64,000 nucleotides of DNA from Holothuria scabra (taxonomy: Eukaryota; Echinodermata; Holothuroidea; Aspidochirotida; Holothuriidae). Below the pieces are notes generated by a model. The model ran no database searches. It had not been told where the DNA came from and was given only the letters and a program-made list of their open reading frames with translations. How positions within the stretch are numbered: the stretch's first letter is position 1; each line of letters starts with the position of its first letter. The stretch is from the NCBI GenBank assembly GCA_037179385.1, contig CM074187.1:50254879-50318878 (forward strand), read 5' to 3'. Below are positions 48,801 to 60,434 of this stretch, piece after piece. The translations under genes were made by a program, and so were the position numbers.

Positions 48801-51800
48801 AAGAGCAAGTTTTCTACCCCTTTTATAAAATGTGAAATACGTCTGCATTCCCAGAAAACGTGATCAAAAGTTTCTTCTTCCTCCTCACACCAAGTACAAC
48901 TTGGGGATTCGGACTTACCCATTAGAAAAAGATATTTATTAAGCGGGAGTACCCTATGTATAAACCTAAATTGGAAATATTGTAATTTGGCTTCGGACGT
49001 GGAAAACCAGGGGGTACAATAAATGCGGGTCCAGTCGCAATCTGTTAAGTTAACAAAAGAAACGACCCATTTATTAATAGCTGTTGGCCTTTCAGTTATA
49101 GATAGTAAATACTTGTTATAAATAAATTGTGAAGATCTATGTGCTCTCATGTAATTTGCAAAAAATATTTCATTCACATTCTCATTACCATTATCATAAG
49201 TCAACGGGTCCCTCCAACTGGTGGGTATACTTCGTATTATACCATAATACAACGTAAACGGTAAACTCGTTACATTTGTTTTACATTTAAAGGCATCATA
49301 GGGTAAAGGATTCCCTTGTCTGTCAAAAAAATCTTTGACATACTTAACATTCTTGTCAAGCAAGAATTTATAAAATACAATTTCACCGTTAATCTTAATA
49401 TCTGAATTGTTCCAAACGATTTGGGCGCTATAATTTGTATTAGGGGGAACATACGAGATTTCACACCATGATTGCACAACCTGTCTAACAAAAATATTAC
49501 AAATGGATTTAACATCATCTGGTTTACAGTTACAATAAATAAAAGTTCAAGACCATACTTCTTTAATGCTATATGGAAAAAGTTTTTCCAGGGTCCATTC
49601 AAGTCATTACAATAACGCTTAATCCATGTACATTTTAAACTTTTAATGAAACTAAAAATATGGGTAACTTTTAAGCCTCCTAAATTGATAGGATTGATAA
49701 TTGTCGAGCGTTTAACTTTGTCTGGACTACCATCCCAAACAAAATCAAAAATAGTTCTCTCGAGTTCTTTGATAAAATTGCCTGGGGGGTTGGGTAACAC
49801 AAGAAAAAGATACACTAGCTGAGAAAGCCCAAAAGTTTTAAGAATAATGTTACGGCCAATAGGGGTTAAGTCACGACTTGCCCAGACTCGAAGGGAGTTT
49901 TTTAGCCGAGAGAGCTTCGGCTGGTAATTAAGGCGAAATAAGTCATCTCCATTATGAGTAAATGCAATACCTAACATATTGACAGGACCCAAGGTGACCT
50001 CAATGTTCAAATCGGTGAGAAAGAGTGGCTTTTCGTTAACAAAAGGACCCAAAGGAAACAAATGAGACTTTGAAAAATTAATCTTTAGCCCAGATGCTTG
50101 ATTAAAAATATCGAGAACAGAAAGCAACTCCTTTAAAGTTTCTTGACTACCATCAAGTATGAATGAAGTGTCATCCGCATACTGAATAACACGAGTCTCA
50201 ACACCATTAATAGAGATACCTTTAATACGGCTTGACTGGTTAACTTTCAAGGAAAGTACTTCTACACAAAGAATGAATAGGAACGGGCTTAGAGGACAGC
50301 CTTGCCTAACTCCTCTTTGAATTGGGAAAAAGCCCGATGAATAACCATTATTACAAATGCATGCCTGGGCATTATTATACAAAGTATAGATCCAGTGTTT
50401 AAAACTATTGCTAAATTTAAAAAATGAAAGTACCGCCTGAATAAAATTCCATTCCAATTTGTCAAAAGCCTTTTCATAATCGATCAAAAATAAGAAACCT
50501 GGTATTTTTTTTTCTTTGGTATAGTCTATTAAATCTAAGACAAATCTTACATTCTCACCAATAAACCTATCTTTGAGAAAACCAGTCTGACTTGGACTAA
50601 CCAAGTTTTGGATAACTGATTTTAGTCTAGAAGCGATAGCTTTGGCTCCAATTTTATAGTCTGTATTCAAAAGGGATATGGGTCGATAATTAGTTAACAA
50701 AGAGGGATCTTTCCCTGGCTTAGGGATAAGAGATATAACACTTCATACCTGCTCACACGAAAGCGAGCCTTGGTTATAACCCCAGTTCACAGATGCAACA
50801 ACCAGATGGCCAAGCAAGTGCCAAAAATGCTTATAAAAATTTGTACTTAAACCATCACTTCCAGGAGCTTTGTCATTATTTAAGAGCTTAAGAGCAGAGG
50901 AGCATTCTTCTAAAGTTAGCTCCCCATCCAGAAGTGTACCCTGTTCCGCACTTACTTCGGGATGATCTGAGTTACATCATCATAATTAAAATCTATTGAT
51001 GATTTATCGGAACTGTATAAAGAGGTGTAAAAATACCGAATCTCCCTGAGAATCTCATTAGGTTCGTTTATAAGACGGTCCTCTGAATTTTTAAGCCGAC
51101 GAATATGATTTAATTGTTTATTTCGTTTTTCTAGGTTCAAAAAATATTTAGTATTTTTTTTGCCCTCCTCAACCCACCTTACCCTAGATCTGATGATAGT
51201 ACCTTTAAGCTTATAGTCATAATAAGAAAGTAAATCGTTTCGTGCAGCTTCAAGCTGAGAACGAATTTCCATAGACTCTGTGTGAAAGAGTCGTCGTTCT
51301 AGAGCTGAGATTCTCAGTAAAAGTAGTTCCTCGTTTTGACGTCTCTCAAAAGCTTTTTGCTTAGCATACTTCATAGAAGCCTGACGAAATTTAAATTTAA
51401 GAATTTCCCATCGGGTACGAGGGTTTTCAGAACTCGGGTTATCAGCATCGTCACGAATAATATCTTCAATAATTTTATTAAAAAGACTATCGTTTAAAAG
51501 AAAGTTATTAAATTTCCAATAGCCGGGACCTCTTTTCACAGGAGTCATCAATATAGACAAGGATATAAAAGAGTGATCTGACTGGATCCCGGGCGAAAAG
51601 GAAACGTCAGTAACGTTATGATCAATATTACGAGAAATCAAGAAAAAATCGAGCCTACAGTGAATTCCAGGGGTAACACTGGAACTCCAAGTAAAAAACC
51701 TTGAGAACGGGTTTCTATCCCTCCATATATCTACTAAATTATACACAGACATTAAGGTAAGACATTCATCTCTAGCTTTAAAATTTGTCCTTCGTAATCC

Positions 51801-54800
51801 ACCTACCTTGTCTACTTCTAAGTTAAAAACGAAGTTGAAGTCTCCAGCCATGATAGTGATATTATTTTGAAAATTACTTAAGTGACGTGATAGTTCGTTA
51901 AAAAACGATGGGTTATCTTCATTAGGACCGTATACTCCAACCACAGTGATAACAGTATCCATACACTTTAAATCGACCATCAAATATCTCCCATGCATAT
52001 GAACAAATCCCAAATCTAATAAATCTCAAATATTTTAGGGGTAAGAAGTAATCAAGTTGTGACATTAAAACTCTGTTCTAAAGATGTAGCATAATACATA
52101 AACTGAGCGAAATTTCATTTCACTAAGTTAAGACTCACAATACCTTCACAGCCAATGTCACCAGCTCCAGCAATGCCAATTGTAAGTTGAGACAACACTC
52201 TGAACTGACTGAAGTGGTTGTCCCTCCTGTGAATGAGTAAACATATCGCCATATGTATATAACAGAATGAATAACATCATAAGGGTTTTACGAAAGTAAA
52301 ACATGGAATGTAATCGAATCTCTCCTGCCTGGTCACCCCACTCTACCAGCCACATGTATACACACTCAATGGTTCAATGGTTTTTGTCACATGTTCAGCA
52401 TCTTGTGCACACTGCATTCTACCCATCAAATTACTGACCTGACTGCTGGCTACAGACTGCTCTTCTTATCATAGATAACCAGGAGTTGACAGAATTTTCT
52501 ACTTGGAAAGTACAGCAGTCAGGTCACGTATCGGGGGTTTGTCACACACTGACAGAATCCGACTGTTCAGCTAGTAAACTAGCTACCGGTGACACAGATA
52601 TACCCTTGAGGGCATATAGTTTATTGATCCATCTCACTGTATGATTGTGTTCATCTGTTTTAATACTGACCAATTATACCAGCTATCTAACACCATCGTG
52701 TAAGTTGACTGTGATCCATTAAATCCTCATGAATTCATGAATTACAAAAACAAGTACATATTACATAATAACTTAAATTCACTTTATTTAAAATTTTTAA
52801 ACTACACTTAGACCAGAACTGGTCCTAGTCATACTCATAATATAAGAAATGCTAGGTGACTCCAAATTACAAAATAGGGTGGCTTAACCTAACATCTCTG
52901 GCTATCAGGCCTAAACAAAACCCCTTGCCATTGTCTACCTGCTATTGGGGAGTAATGTTTTAAAGGCAAGAAGTTCCAAGTTTACACTAGCCTGACCAGT
53001 TTGGCTAGTGGTTCTTGAACCTATCCTTATGTTTAGGCCATTATGTACTGTACAAAGCGAGTAGATAGATGCAAAATCTTGCATCTGGAAATGTAATTGC
53101 TGCAGGGTTTAAAGGCTCTGTTCTCTCACCCCAAACAGTACCAATTCTCCTAACCTTTTTACTGAAGCCCCTCCCACAATTTTCTGAAATTCATCCCCAT
53201 CCAGACACAATCTCAGTTTATTGCTTCAGGGTGAGTATAGAAAAACTCAGTTTATATAATCAAAACACTCTCAGTACCATGCATGCTGTGTAATATAAGC
53301 TTTGGCACTCTGCATTGTTTGAATTAGCTGTCAATCAAAGAGCTGAGCCAATTGAGAATTTCGGTACCTGGGTACCAAAACTGTATTTTGGGGTGAGAGG
53401 TTTGGTCCTTTAAAAGACATGGTCTAGAATATTTTGCTTTCAAATAACACCTTCATAAAAAACCTACCAGAACATGAATCATTCATGTGACAATATTTTT
53501 CTCAACCATTTGTGAATTTACAAGGAGTCCCAACCTGAGTATGAAAATTTTATGTCCTAAATACTTCATGAAGTGGTTAGGTTAGATGGATGCTTAAATC
53601 TGACAGACAAGAAGCATTTTCTTACCATTTTCTGATTTTCACATCTTCTTTTATCTCCTCAAATCTCCTTTCCTTTGCAATAATTTGTGCCAGGACATAT
53701 TCTGCCATTGCTATTCCGAATGTGCCGCCTTGTCTTGTCACTTTGTACGGTGGGACTTTTTGGGTTTTCTTGATGAGATTTGCAAACGGTTCATATCCTG
53801 TGCATGGTATTGAAACAAAGCCTTTACAGTATTGTTTTATTTTTGTAAGGACAATCTCAAATAGACAGTACCTGAACAAGTAGTTATTTCTCTTACTGGA
53901 AAATAGCCTCTTTTAAAGGGGTATGCACTATTTAATTGATATTGACACCTTGACAAGCATTTCTTCCAAATTTCATGACCTAACTAAATGTACATACTGC
54001 TTTAACATTTTAAACAAATGAAGAATAATTTTTTCTGATAATACATTACCTGCATAGGTTAAGTGAACCCATTTTAAGTTTGGTACATCATCCACAATAT
54101 TAACAAAGTGCAAGGGCTTTGCTACCAGAATTTCTACTTCTTCTAAGTGCCTTTTCCTTGCTTCTAAAATGAAAAGCAAGTAAATTTTGAACAATTTCAA
54201 GTCAGTATTAATAAATGCACATGGTCTAATGACAATACAAAAGAACAATATGTTGTGTCCAAATAAATAGGCAACTTTATTCCTCACAGAAGGGGTTGGA
54301 TAGAAGAAGAGAGTTGTACTGTTCTTAAAAACAACATACACTTCTGACACTGTTTCTAATCTGTATCAAAAGATCTAACTCTCAAAACCTGCATTCAAAT
54401 TATCCTTTGCACAGGTAAACATCACATTAAAATGCCCATAAGCCTACAATCCTGAGAAGACCTGCACAACTTGGGAAAGTTGTATCAAAGACGGTCAGTA
54501 ACTTGCACATCCTGCCATTTTTGTGCAGAAGCTCCAGTACATTGGTCGTAATCACAACTGGCTTGACTAAAACCACAGAATGTACAAGTTACTGACTTTC
54601 CTCGAGTTGTGCAGGATTGTAAGCTTATGGGCATTTTCATAGTATTGAAGGAAGATTTTTGACATGGGGGGTTAGACCAGACCAATTTCTGAACCTTTCC
54701 CTCCCCTTGCCCCCCCCCCCCCCAAAAAAAAAAGAATCTGACTTGTCATTATGTGAAATAGCCCTTACTAAAACTGCCTACCATTTAACTTTTTTGGGTG

Positions 54801-57759
54801 ATAAGTCAGGTTTTCACTTGATGCTCAGCTTATAGCCACTTCTATGCATAATAGGTTTTACCATATTTTTGTTATTGATTTTATGTTGAAGTTGCTATAA
54901 ACTGTAGGTGTGAACATCCAGTAAAAACCCAACTTAGATGCCCAAAAGTTGGGTTTTAGACTGTTTAGTGATAGGCAGTTTTGGTAAGGGCTATTTCATG
55001 TAATGTGTTATAACATCAGTGCTGACCTTGATAATGGATGTGTAATATTGATGGCATTTTTTGTACAATAGTCAACTTGTTGTTTTAGAGTATGACAGGG
55101 AATGTCAACTTTTACGGGCTGGTAAGAATTTTTTGTGGCAGTAAGTTTGAAAATTTTGAAAATTTCTTTGAAGAGCCTCAATCTGCAGACCTAAGATACA
55201 ACAACAATGATCTTCTGTCATAACAAAATTTGAGATTTTGCTGGTAGAGAGGGTAATTTCTTCAATAATATTCAAACTTTTCAAATTTTCAAATGACACA
55301 ATTTCAATTTTTTCAAGAGAATCCAGAATCTTCTCCTTCATTTACAAAAGGACAAGAAGAAGAAGACCAAAAAGCCCAAAGGCTTAGTAATTCATTCCCT
55401 GCAAATCTTGGGAATATATAAGTAGGGAATATCAGCACTTCCAGGCCTCGATTTTTAGAAAAAATTATGGTTGTCCTTCGGGCAACCATTCCACAAATTT
55501 TAGTTGTCCACAAGGAAATTTTGTTGTCCAAAACATTTTTCTTACAATTTCAGAACAGTCAGTGTGTGCATTTATTATTGATCTTGAAGAATAAAGAGAT
55601 GTGATGTTTGAGAGACAGAAACACTTTAAGTCTGAAATATGGTATGATGGAAAAAGTTGAAAGAGTTGGTCAGTCAGAAGTTTAACTTCTTCAATCTGAG
55701 AAACCAGAATGCAAAAATGCATTAAGGTTTCGATGATACATAAAGAGTGCCATCATGCACCATTATCTTCTCATTCAAATGTAATACTAGCATGTTCAAA
55801 ATATAGTTTTGTCATTCAGATGACCTTTTGACCTTCATAAAAGCCATACACAGCTAGACATACAAACAACACACAGACAAATGGACAAACAACTATCTTG
55901 AAAGATCATATTTAAAAAGGTTTCCGGGCATTGACCCCTGGAGACCCCAGATGATCTTTCATATCTGCTAAAAACAATGGGGACCATCCTCTGACCATAA
56001 TGCATCCACATACCCAAATATGAAATCTATCCAAGCTTCCTTCCTTGAGATATCCTGTTAATGAGGTTTTCAGACTTTGACTTCCGGTGACCCCAGATGA
56101 CCTTTGACCTCCGACAAAAACAATAGGGACCATCTACTTACAATAACACATCCACATACCCAAATATAAAATCTATCCAAGTTTCCTACCTTGAGATATT
56201 GCGTTAACAAGGTTTTCAGACTTTGACCCCTGGTGACCCCAGATGACATTTGACCTCCACCAAAAAAAGTAGAGACCATCTCCTGATCATAGCGCATCCA
56301 CATACTAAATATGAAATTTATCCAAGCTTCCTACCTTGAGACATTGTGTTAACAAGATTTTCAGACTTTGACCCCCGGTGAAACCAGATGACCTTTGACC
56401 TCCACCAAAAACAATAGGGACCGTCTACTGACTATAGCACATTTACATACCAAATTTGAAATCTATACAAGTTTCCTACCTTGAGATATCGTGTTGACAA
56501 GTTTTTCAGACTTTGACCCCTGGTGACCCCAGATGACCTTTGAACTCCACAAAAAACAATACGGACCATTTCCTGACCATAATGCATCCACACACCAAAT
56601 ATGAACTATATCCAACCTTCCACACTTGAGATATCGTGTTAACAAGATTTTTAGACTTTGACCCCTGGTGACCCCAGATGACCTTTGACCTCCGCCAAAC
56701 ATAATAGGGACCATCTGCTGACTATAACACATTTACATTTCAAATATGAAATCTATCCAAGTTTCCTACCTTGAGATATTGTGTTAACAAGATTTTCAGA
56801 CTTTGACCCCCGGAGACCCCAGATGACCTTTGACCTCCACCGAAAGCAATAGGGACCGTCTACTGACTATAACGCATCCACATACCACATATGAAATCTA
56901 TCTAAGCTTCCAAACTTGAGATAATGTGTTAAAAAGATTTTCAGACTTTGACCCCTGGTCACCCCAGATGACCTTTGACCTCCGCCAAAAACGATAGGGA
57001 CCATCCTCTGACTATAACGCATCCACATACCACATATGAAATCTATCCAAGTTTCCTACCTTGAGATATTGCATTAAAACAAGATTTTCAGACTTTGACC
57101 CCTGGTGACCCCAAATGACCGTTGACCTCCACCAAAACCAATAGGGTTCTTCCTCTCAATATGGCTCATCTATTTTACCAAGTTTGAAAACTGTCAGACA
57201 TTCCTAACTTGAGATATTGTGTTAATGAGCAAAGTGTCACAAACACACACACATACATACACATGCCATCATGAATGCATAGGTTTCTCTTTATGGAAAC
57301 CAAAACAGGTTGCCTGTCAGACAACCAATCCCTAACTTTTGACTGTCCATATTAAATTTTAGTTGTCCCAGACAATTGGACAACCACGAAAATTGAGCCC
57401 TGAATTCTGGCTGGGTCACAATATCAAATGTACTGATACAACTGTTTCTTCTGTGTGCGCACATTATTCCTGCACTTAATCAGATGACAATCTTGAAAGT
57501 TGTCAGAAAATTCCCCTTCTGATCTTTAGTTATTCCAAAGGATGTTACCTAGTGTAAAGAAGAAAGTGTTAATTGAATATACTGTAAACTTAACCTCAAT
57601 CTTACCAGGATCAGTGTCTGAATCCACCAACTTCACAGACACTGAAGGGAATTTCTGTTTCAATGCTACCCCAAATTTGTCAGTGAGAAATCCAGGAATT
57701 CCTCTCAGCTTTACATCATTAGTTAACAACAGTACTGATGGTAAACTTGTTGAAGTCAT
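39802..57759 (-). CDS. D-isomer-specific 2-hydroxyacid dehydrogenase, GhrA/GRHPR-like, 10 coding exons
   Basis: NAD(P)H-dependent enzyme of the D-2-hydroxyacid dehydrogenase fold; likely reduces small 2-keto acids such as glyoxylate or hydroxypyruvate (inference from family). Coding exons: 57759-57606, 54163-54050, 53797-53626, 52226-52144, 47582-47486, 45108-44991, 43590-43523, 42418-42334, 40655-40611, 39888-39802; phases agree; 1023 nt, 340 aa. The first coding exon extends to 57776 behind an acceptor, so a 5' UTR exon lies upstream, not located. Motifs: Rossmann GAGDIG (167-172), NIGRGD with catalytic Arg255, DPEPLP with Glu284, TPHVSG with His303. The SPLW...VTITPHVS layout is closest to GhrA. 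Basic residues after the second strand (LVRTPRS) hint at NADP(H). Intron 5 uses a GC donor (CAG|GCAAGT). Introns carry a LINE, MITEs and array B. No internal stop. Confidence 0.92.
40165..42330 (-). other. Introns 8 and 9 of the dehydrogenase, sparse repeat debris
   Basis: Apart from exon 9 (40611-40655), nothing coding is seen. Short G/C-run debris such as GGGGGCTTTAGCCCCCCCAC (about 40230) and GTGTAGCCAGGG (about 40975) resembles the ends of old DNA transposons, but no complete element can be drawn. Confidence 0.35.
45429..45542. mobile_element. 114-bp palindromic MITE
   Basis: The two arms of about 49 bp are inverted copies with about five mismatches. They start CAGGGGCCTGTTCCAC on the left and CAGGGGGCCGTTCCAC on the complement of the right, and share GTTACGCAC and TCTTAAGTTTGATT. 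The spacer is only about 16 bp. CAGGG ends suggest hAT, but no 8-bp duplication is visible. RNA from either strand would form a long hairpin. Confidence 0.75.
46859..47060 (+). mobile_element. tRNA-derived SINE, second family
   Basis: The head resembles a tRNA: TAGTTGGTAGCGCACCCGAC (A box) and GAGAGTTTCATCCCCGGG (decayed B box) spaced as in a tRNA gene. A body follows with GGCAGGGTCATACGAAAGAC and further non-tRNA sequence. It lies in intron 5 of the dehydrogenase on the opposite strand. The 3' limit is uncertain. Confidence 0.6.
47640..47735 (-). repeat. R145 edge fragment
   Basis: TGACCTCTGAAGACCTCAAA and then AAAGTGTCACAAACACACAC match the microsatellite-bearing edge of arrays A and B. 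Only one decayed unit remains. Confidence 0.5.
48533..49500 (-). pseudogene. LINE ORF2 C-terminal part
   Basis: A reading frame of about 314 codons downstream of the reverse transcriptase. It carries a CTWC...H...C arrangement (C-x2-C-x8-H-x4-C) typical of the Cys-rich end of L1-type ORF2 proteins, within SESPSCTWCEEEEETFDHVF. It is in a different frame from the reverse transcriptase; the shift lies near 49540-49555 in a T-rich stretch. Confidence 0.85.
49500..50950 (-). pseudogene. LINE ORF2 reverse transcriptase part
   Basis: Clear reverse transcriptase blocks: NYRPISLLNTDYKI, then FLFLIDYEKAFD (first catalytic Asp), RGVRQGCPLSPFLF, and QYADDTSFIL (the YADD box). The N-terminal lead (NNDKAPGSDGL) lies before an in-frame TGA at 50743-50745. 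The main uninterrupted frame covers 49270-50700. A single-base shift near 50957 separates it from the endonuclease frame. Confidence 0.9.
50952..52001 (-). pseudogene. LINE ORF2 endonuclease part, truncated
   Basis: Contains endonuclease landmarks MAGDFNF, RLDFFLIS and SDHSFISLSI, then RGPGYWKFNN, a phrase seen after the endonuclease in L1/Tx1 elements. The first catalytic motif is absent because the element is truncated at 52001. The first few codons of the open frame, including its ATG near 52013, fall in flanking DNA and are a junction accident. Confidence 0.9.
53113..53409. mobile_element. TTAA-flanked MITE with CTCACCCCAAA ends, copy a
   Basis: The best-preserved copy. TTAA lies on both sides (53109-53112, 53410-53413). 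Ends AGGCTCTGTTCTCTCACCCC and, inverted, AGGACCAAACCTCTCACCCC. The body phrase GAATTAGCTGTCAATCAAAG is shared with the other copies. 297 bp, non-coding. Kolobok-like by target and end bases. Confidence 0.75.
54429..54637. mobile_element. Fold-back MITE, arms about 60 bp
   Basis: The left arm starts AAAATGCCCATAAGCCTACA and the complement of the right arm starts AAAATGCCCATAAGCTTACA. Both then share ATCCTG, CCTGCACAACT, GGAAAGT and CAGTAACTTG. The left arm has a small insertion. No clear target duplication. Intron 1 of the dehydrogenase. Confidence 0.7.
54747..55005. mobile_element. Second fold-back MITE in the same intron
   Basis: Terminal inverted repeat of about 37 bp: CATTATGTGAAATAGCCCTT on the left and, inverted, CATTACATGAAATAGCCCTT on the right, both continuing into AAAACTGCCTA. 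An inner inverted pair (AAAAGTTGGGTT type) extends the fold. Just left lies C14 followed by A10 (54710-54733). Confidence 0.7.
55442..57402. mobile_element. Possible element bracketing array B
   Basis: Left flank CAGGCCTCGATTTTTAG and, inverted, right flank CAGGGCTCAATTTTCGT form an imperfect inverted repeat. Both sides continue with GGTTGTCC and TTTTAGTTGTCC phrases. Array B sits between them. CAGGGCTC ends are hAT-like, but no 8-bp target duplication was found, so this may be two fragments of an older element split by the array. Confidence 0.45.
55703..57299 (-). repeat. R145 tandem array B, with DR1-like motifs
   Basis: About nine units of 145 bp with the same edges as array A (AGAATGCAAAAATGCATT at one side; a CA-rich run and CATGAATGCATAGGTTTCTC at the other). 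AGGTCAAAGGTCA is perfect on the minus strand at 56098, 56389, 56679, 56824 and 56969. Units near 56245, 56540 and 57115 have one change in the motif. It lies in intron 1 of the dehydrogenase, between coding exons 1 and 2. Confidence 0.88.
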
Positions 57760-57776
57760 TCTACAGGGAGGTGTAA

Positions 57777-60430
57777 CTGAAACAAAGGCAAACCAAAAAT
57801 AGGAAGACTATTCAGAAATGGCATAGCTACAGAAGAAAAAGCTCATTAATGACAGTTGCAAATTTCAATCTTACTAGCTACTGGGTGCTGCATGGTAAAC
57901 AAAGACACCTTCTGTGTTCACACCCTCAAATACGTAAACACCATAATTGGAACCTATTAGCCTAATCCACCACAATTTATGCACAATTGGTTTAGCCATT
58001 CCAGCTGCTGTAAAACTATATATGTTCACATATGTTCAGGAGGTTAGAATCATATGGGTTTTGCTCAGGAACTCTGCAGGGTTCCTTCTACTTGTCATTT
58101 GGCATGCAGGGCCATTAAAGTTGATGGAAGCATAGTCCACAATTAAATAGGGGTGTATGGGTTATCTTGTTCAGCCGGACTATCCCGACCCAAAATGAAA
58201 AATTCTGATTCTGGCCGGACTTTTTTAAAAATCAGGCTGGAACTGGAATTTTTGTGAATCATTAGTAACAGGCCTTACATGTAGTTTTAAATAACAGTCA
58301 AGATTAAAGTAATTTTGAAGCATTGTTGTCAAACCGGGGGTAATTGAGGAAGGGGGCATGAGGGATTCTCTATCAATAATGAGTTTCTCAAAAGAGAGGG
58401 AGGACACTCCATCTGCAATCTCCTCCCCTTATACCCCTCCCCCAGGACGGTGATTATTTGCGCCTTATACCAATAATATTTAGAAATGTGGTGCCCCTGA
58501 AAATTTAACTGAGGAAGCCTGGTGTAAGAGCTATACCCATTTCATGCCACACCATGATCATTTCTTGTTTCAACAATTTTTCATATTAAAGCAAGACTCC
58601 TCTCCATTTACATGTCTTTATCCAAGTTATCTTGTTGTACCAAACTTTCAAAACTAGCCCACAGTATAGCTACTGTAAGTCCCTTTATGATAATATGCCA
58701 AACATATCTAGGGGAAATTTAAGTTCAGACATGCCTTTGTGTTTGGATATTGGAAAATTGCACTGGGTTAAATTGTATATTTGTTTGAGGGTCAAGTACC
58801 CTGTCAGTGGCTAAGTCTTATTTCAATATTTGCTAGTGATTACAAGGCTGGCAGGCATTCAAAAGTAAAACAAAACCATGACAAACTTGATGGTACAGTA
58901 GTTTCTTTAAACAGAGGTATAAAACAGATTTTTCTCACTCTTTTTGGTAGTAGCCTGGAGGGATGGCAAAGGGAATACACTTGATCCAACATTGAAAAGA
59001 GGATTCCATCCCAACATATATGGAGGTTTTGTGTACTGACCATAAATTAAAATTTACTCTCATTGCCTAATGGGTAATATTTTCACCTGCTTAGGCCCTC
59101 TGCCATTATGTAAAATTGGTACTTGTATATAGTTTACTTGGACCTTGATATCAATGATATATCATACACTTATGGATTGTAGGATGCAGCCTCCAGCTGT
59201 TGTCAAATGTTCAATAGGGAGAGTGAAACTATTTGCGCATTGATGCACCATGCTGTCTTGAAATTGACCCAATGTATCATGAGCTTTGGTGCATGTTGTT
59301 GTTAAATATGGTACATGCACCTTTACTGCACCTAATAGGATGCTTTGACAAAACATTTGGAGAGCTTTGACACACCCCTACATGACAACTCTGATAAACA
59401 TTCAATGTACTTTTGACTCACCCATTAGGAGGGGGGGGAGGATATAGTGGCGGAGCTAGGGATTTTGGGTCAGAGGGGGCGAAAATGGTCTGCACAGGCG
59501 CTTTGAAGGAGTAAATACCCTGAGCCTCAGCACAATCGAAGCCACAGCTTTTCAGATTTTCCATTTGATTTTTCACATCTGGTAGAAGAATACAGGTACT
59601 TTTGTCATTTCTCCTCAGCAAGTTCTTTTTTTTATTAAAACATGTTTAGATTTTCTATCCATGGGCCTCGGCAGAAAAAAATTGTTGGGGGGGGGGGGGG
59701 ACAAAATTCTTTAGAAGGGAAAGCTCTGCCCACAAGAAAATTTTGGCCCCAAATGCCTCTCACGTCGCTGGAAATGGCGTTCTAAAGCCTATCTACCACA
59801 TATATAAATAGGGGACCACCTTTCTATCCCTCTCTTTCACATTCTAGTATGAAGGCCGTCATTATAATTTGTGTTATTGTCTGGTGTCATCTTAAGATTT
59901 TAACATAATTAGAGTGGCAAAGCTACTGTTGCCCAACCCTTCTGATGTTACCAGTGTTTTGTATTAATCTTGAACGAAATCATGGTGTAAACTTAACACA
60001 TACCCAGACAACCCCAGAAGGACAGACCACCATGTAAACACTGTCAGGGTTGTCACAACCCTTTCTGAAAGTTACTGCACCTTGTACCAATGTGTGAAAG
60101 CACTCTTACTCTTATGGGGTGATGTAATTAATTAAGCCCTTACTAACTGGCACTGGCCATTGCCGACCGGTACAACACCTAGAATGCAAGGCTTCTGACC
60201 AGCACGAAAATGATCTTTTATACTGAAAAATAATGAAATTGACATTAGCCTAAAGCTGAAAAATTCAATGGGTCAAAAATGAGGTGGATCCCATGAGGGT
60301 AGGGTGAGGTACAAATATTGAGTCAGATGTTTAGCTGGTACTCAAATTGGGCTGGTGGCAACCCCGAACATTGTTCACCTGTAGCAGTTGAACTGTGTCA
60401 GGGATAAATCTCTAAAGCTAGTTCATCCCT
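57777..60430. other. Upstream of the dehydrogenase; no gene recognised
   Basis: The 5' UTR exon of the dehydrogenase should lie here or further right, but I cannot place it. The stretch contains a poly(G) run near 59688-59700 and a GTGGCGGAGCTAGGG transposon-end motif at about 59452. At 60062-60143 lies an isolated copy of the core of the Kolobok-like MITE. Confidence 0.4.
60062..60143 (+). repeat. Core fragment of the Kolobok-like MITE
   Basis: Matches 3136-3220 and the inverted 60707-60787, including GAAAGTTACTGCACCTTG and GGTGATGTAATTAATTAAGC. It lies about 290 bp from the full copy, so the two copies form an inverted pair. Confidence 0.7.
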
Positions 60431-60434
60431 TTAA

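Larger units (their letters stand above)
48357..52001 (-). mobile_element. 5'-truncated L1/Tx1-like LINE with 16-bp target duplication
   Basis: A 3.6 kb insert in intron 4 of the dehydrogenase, same strand. Its 3' end is a poly(A) (T14, 48357-48370). The 16-bp AACAAATCCCAAATCT occurs at 48341-48356 and again at 52002-52017, exactly flanking the insert, as target-primed reverse transcription leaves. Order on the minus strand: apurinic-type endonuclease, reverse transcriptase, Cys/His C-terminal motif, short tail. The start of the endonuclease is missing, so it is truncated. There are at least two frameshifts and one stop, so it is dead. An intact target duplication suggests a fairly recent insertion. 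Confidence 0.93.

Noticed and set aside
55465..55722. An 85-codon minus-strand frame that might be a dehydrogenase exon
   Set aside because: The dehydrogenase exons on both sides join in phase without it, and it spans the edge of array B.
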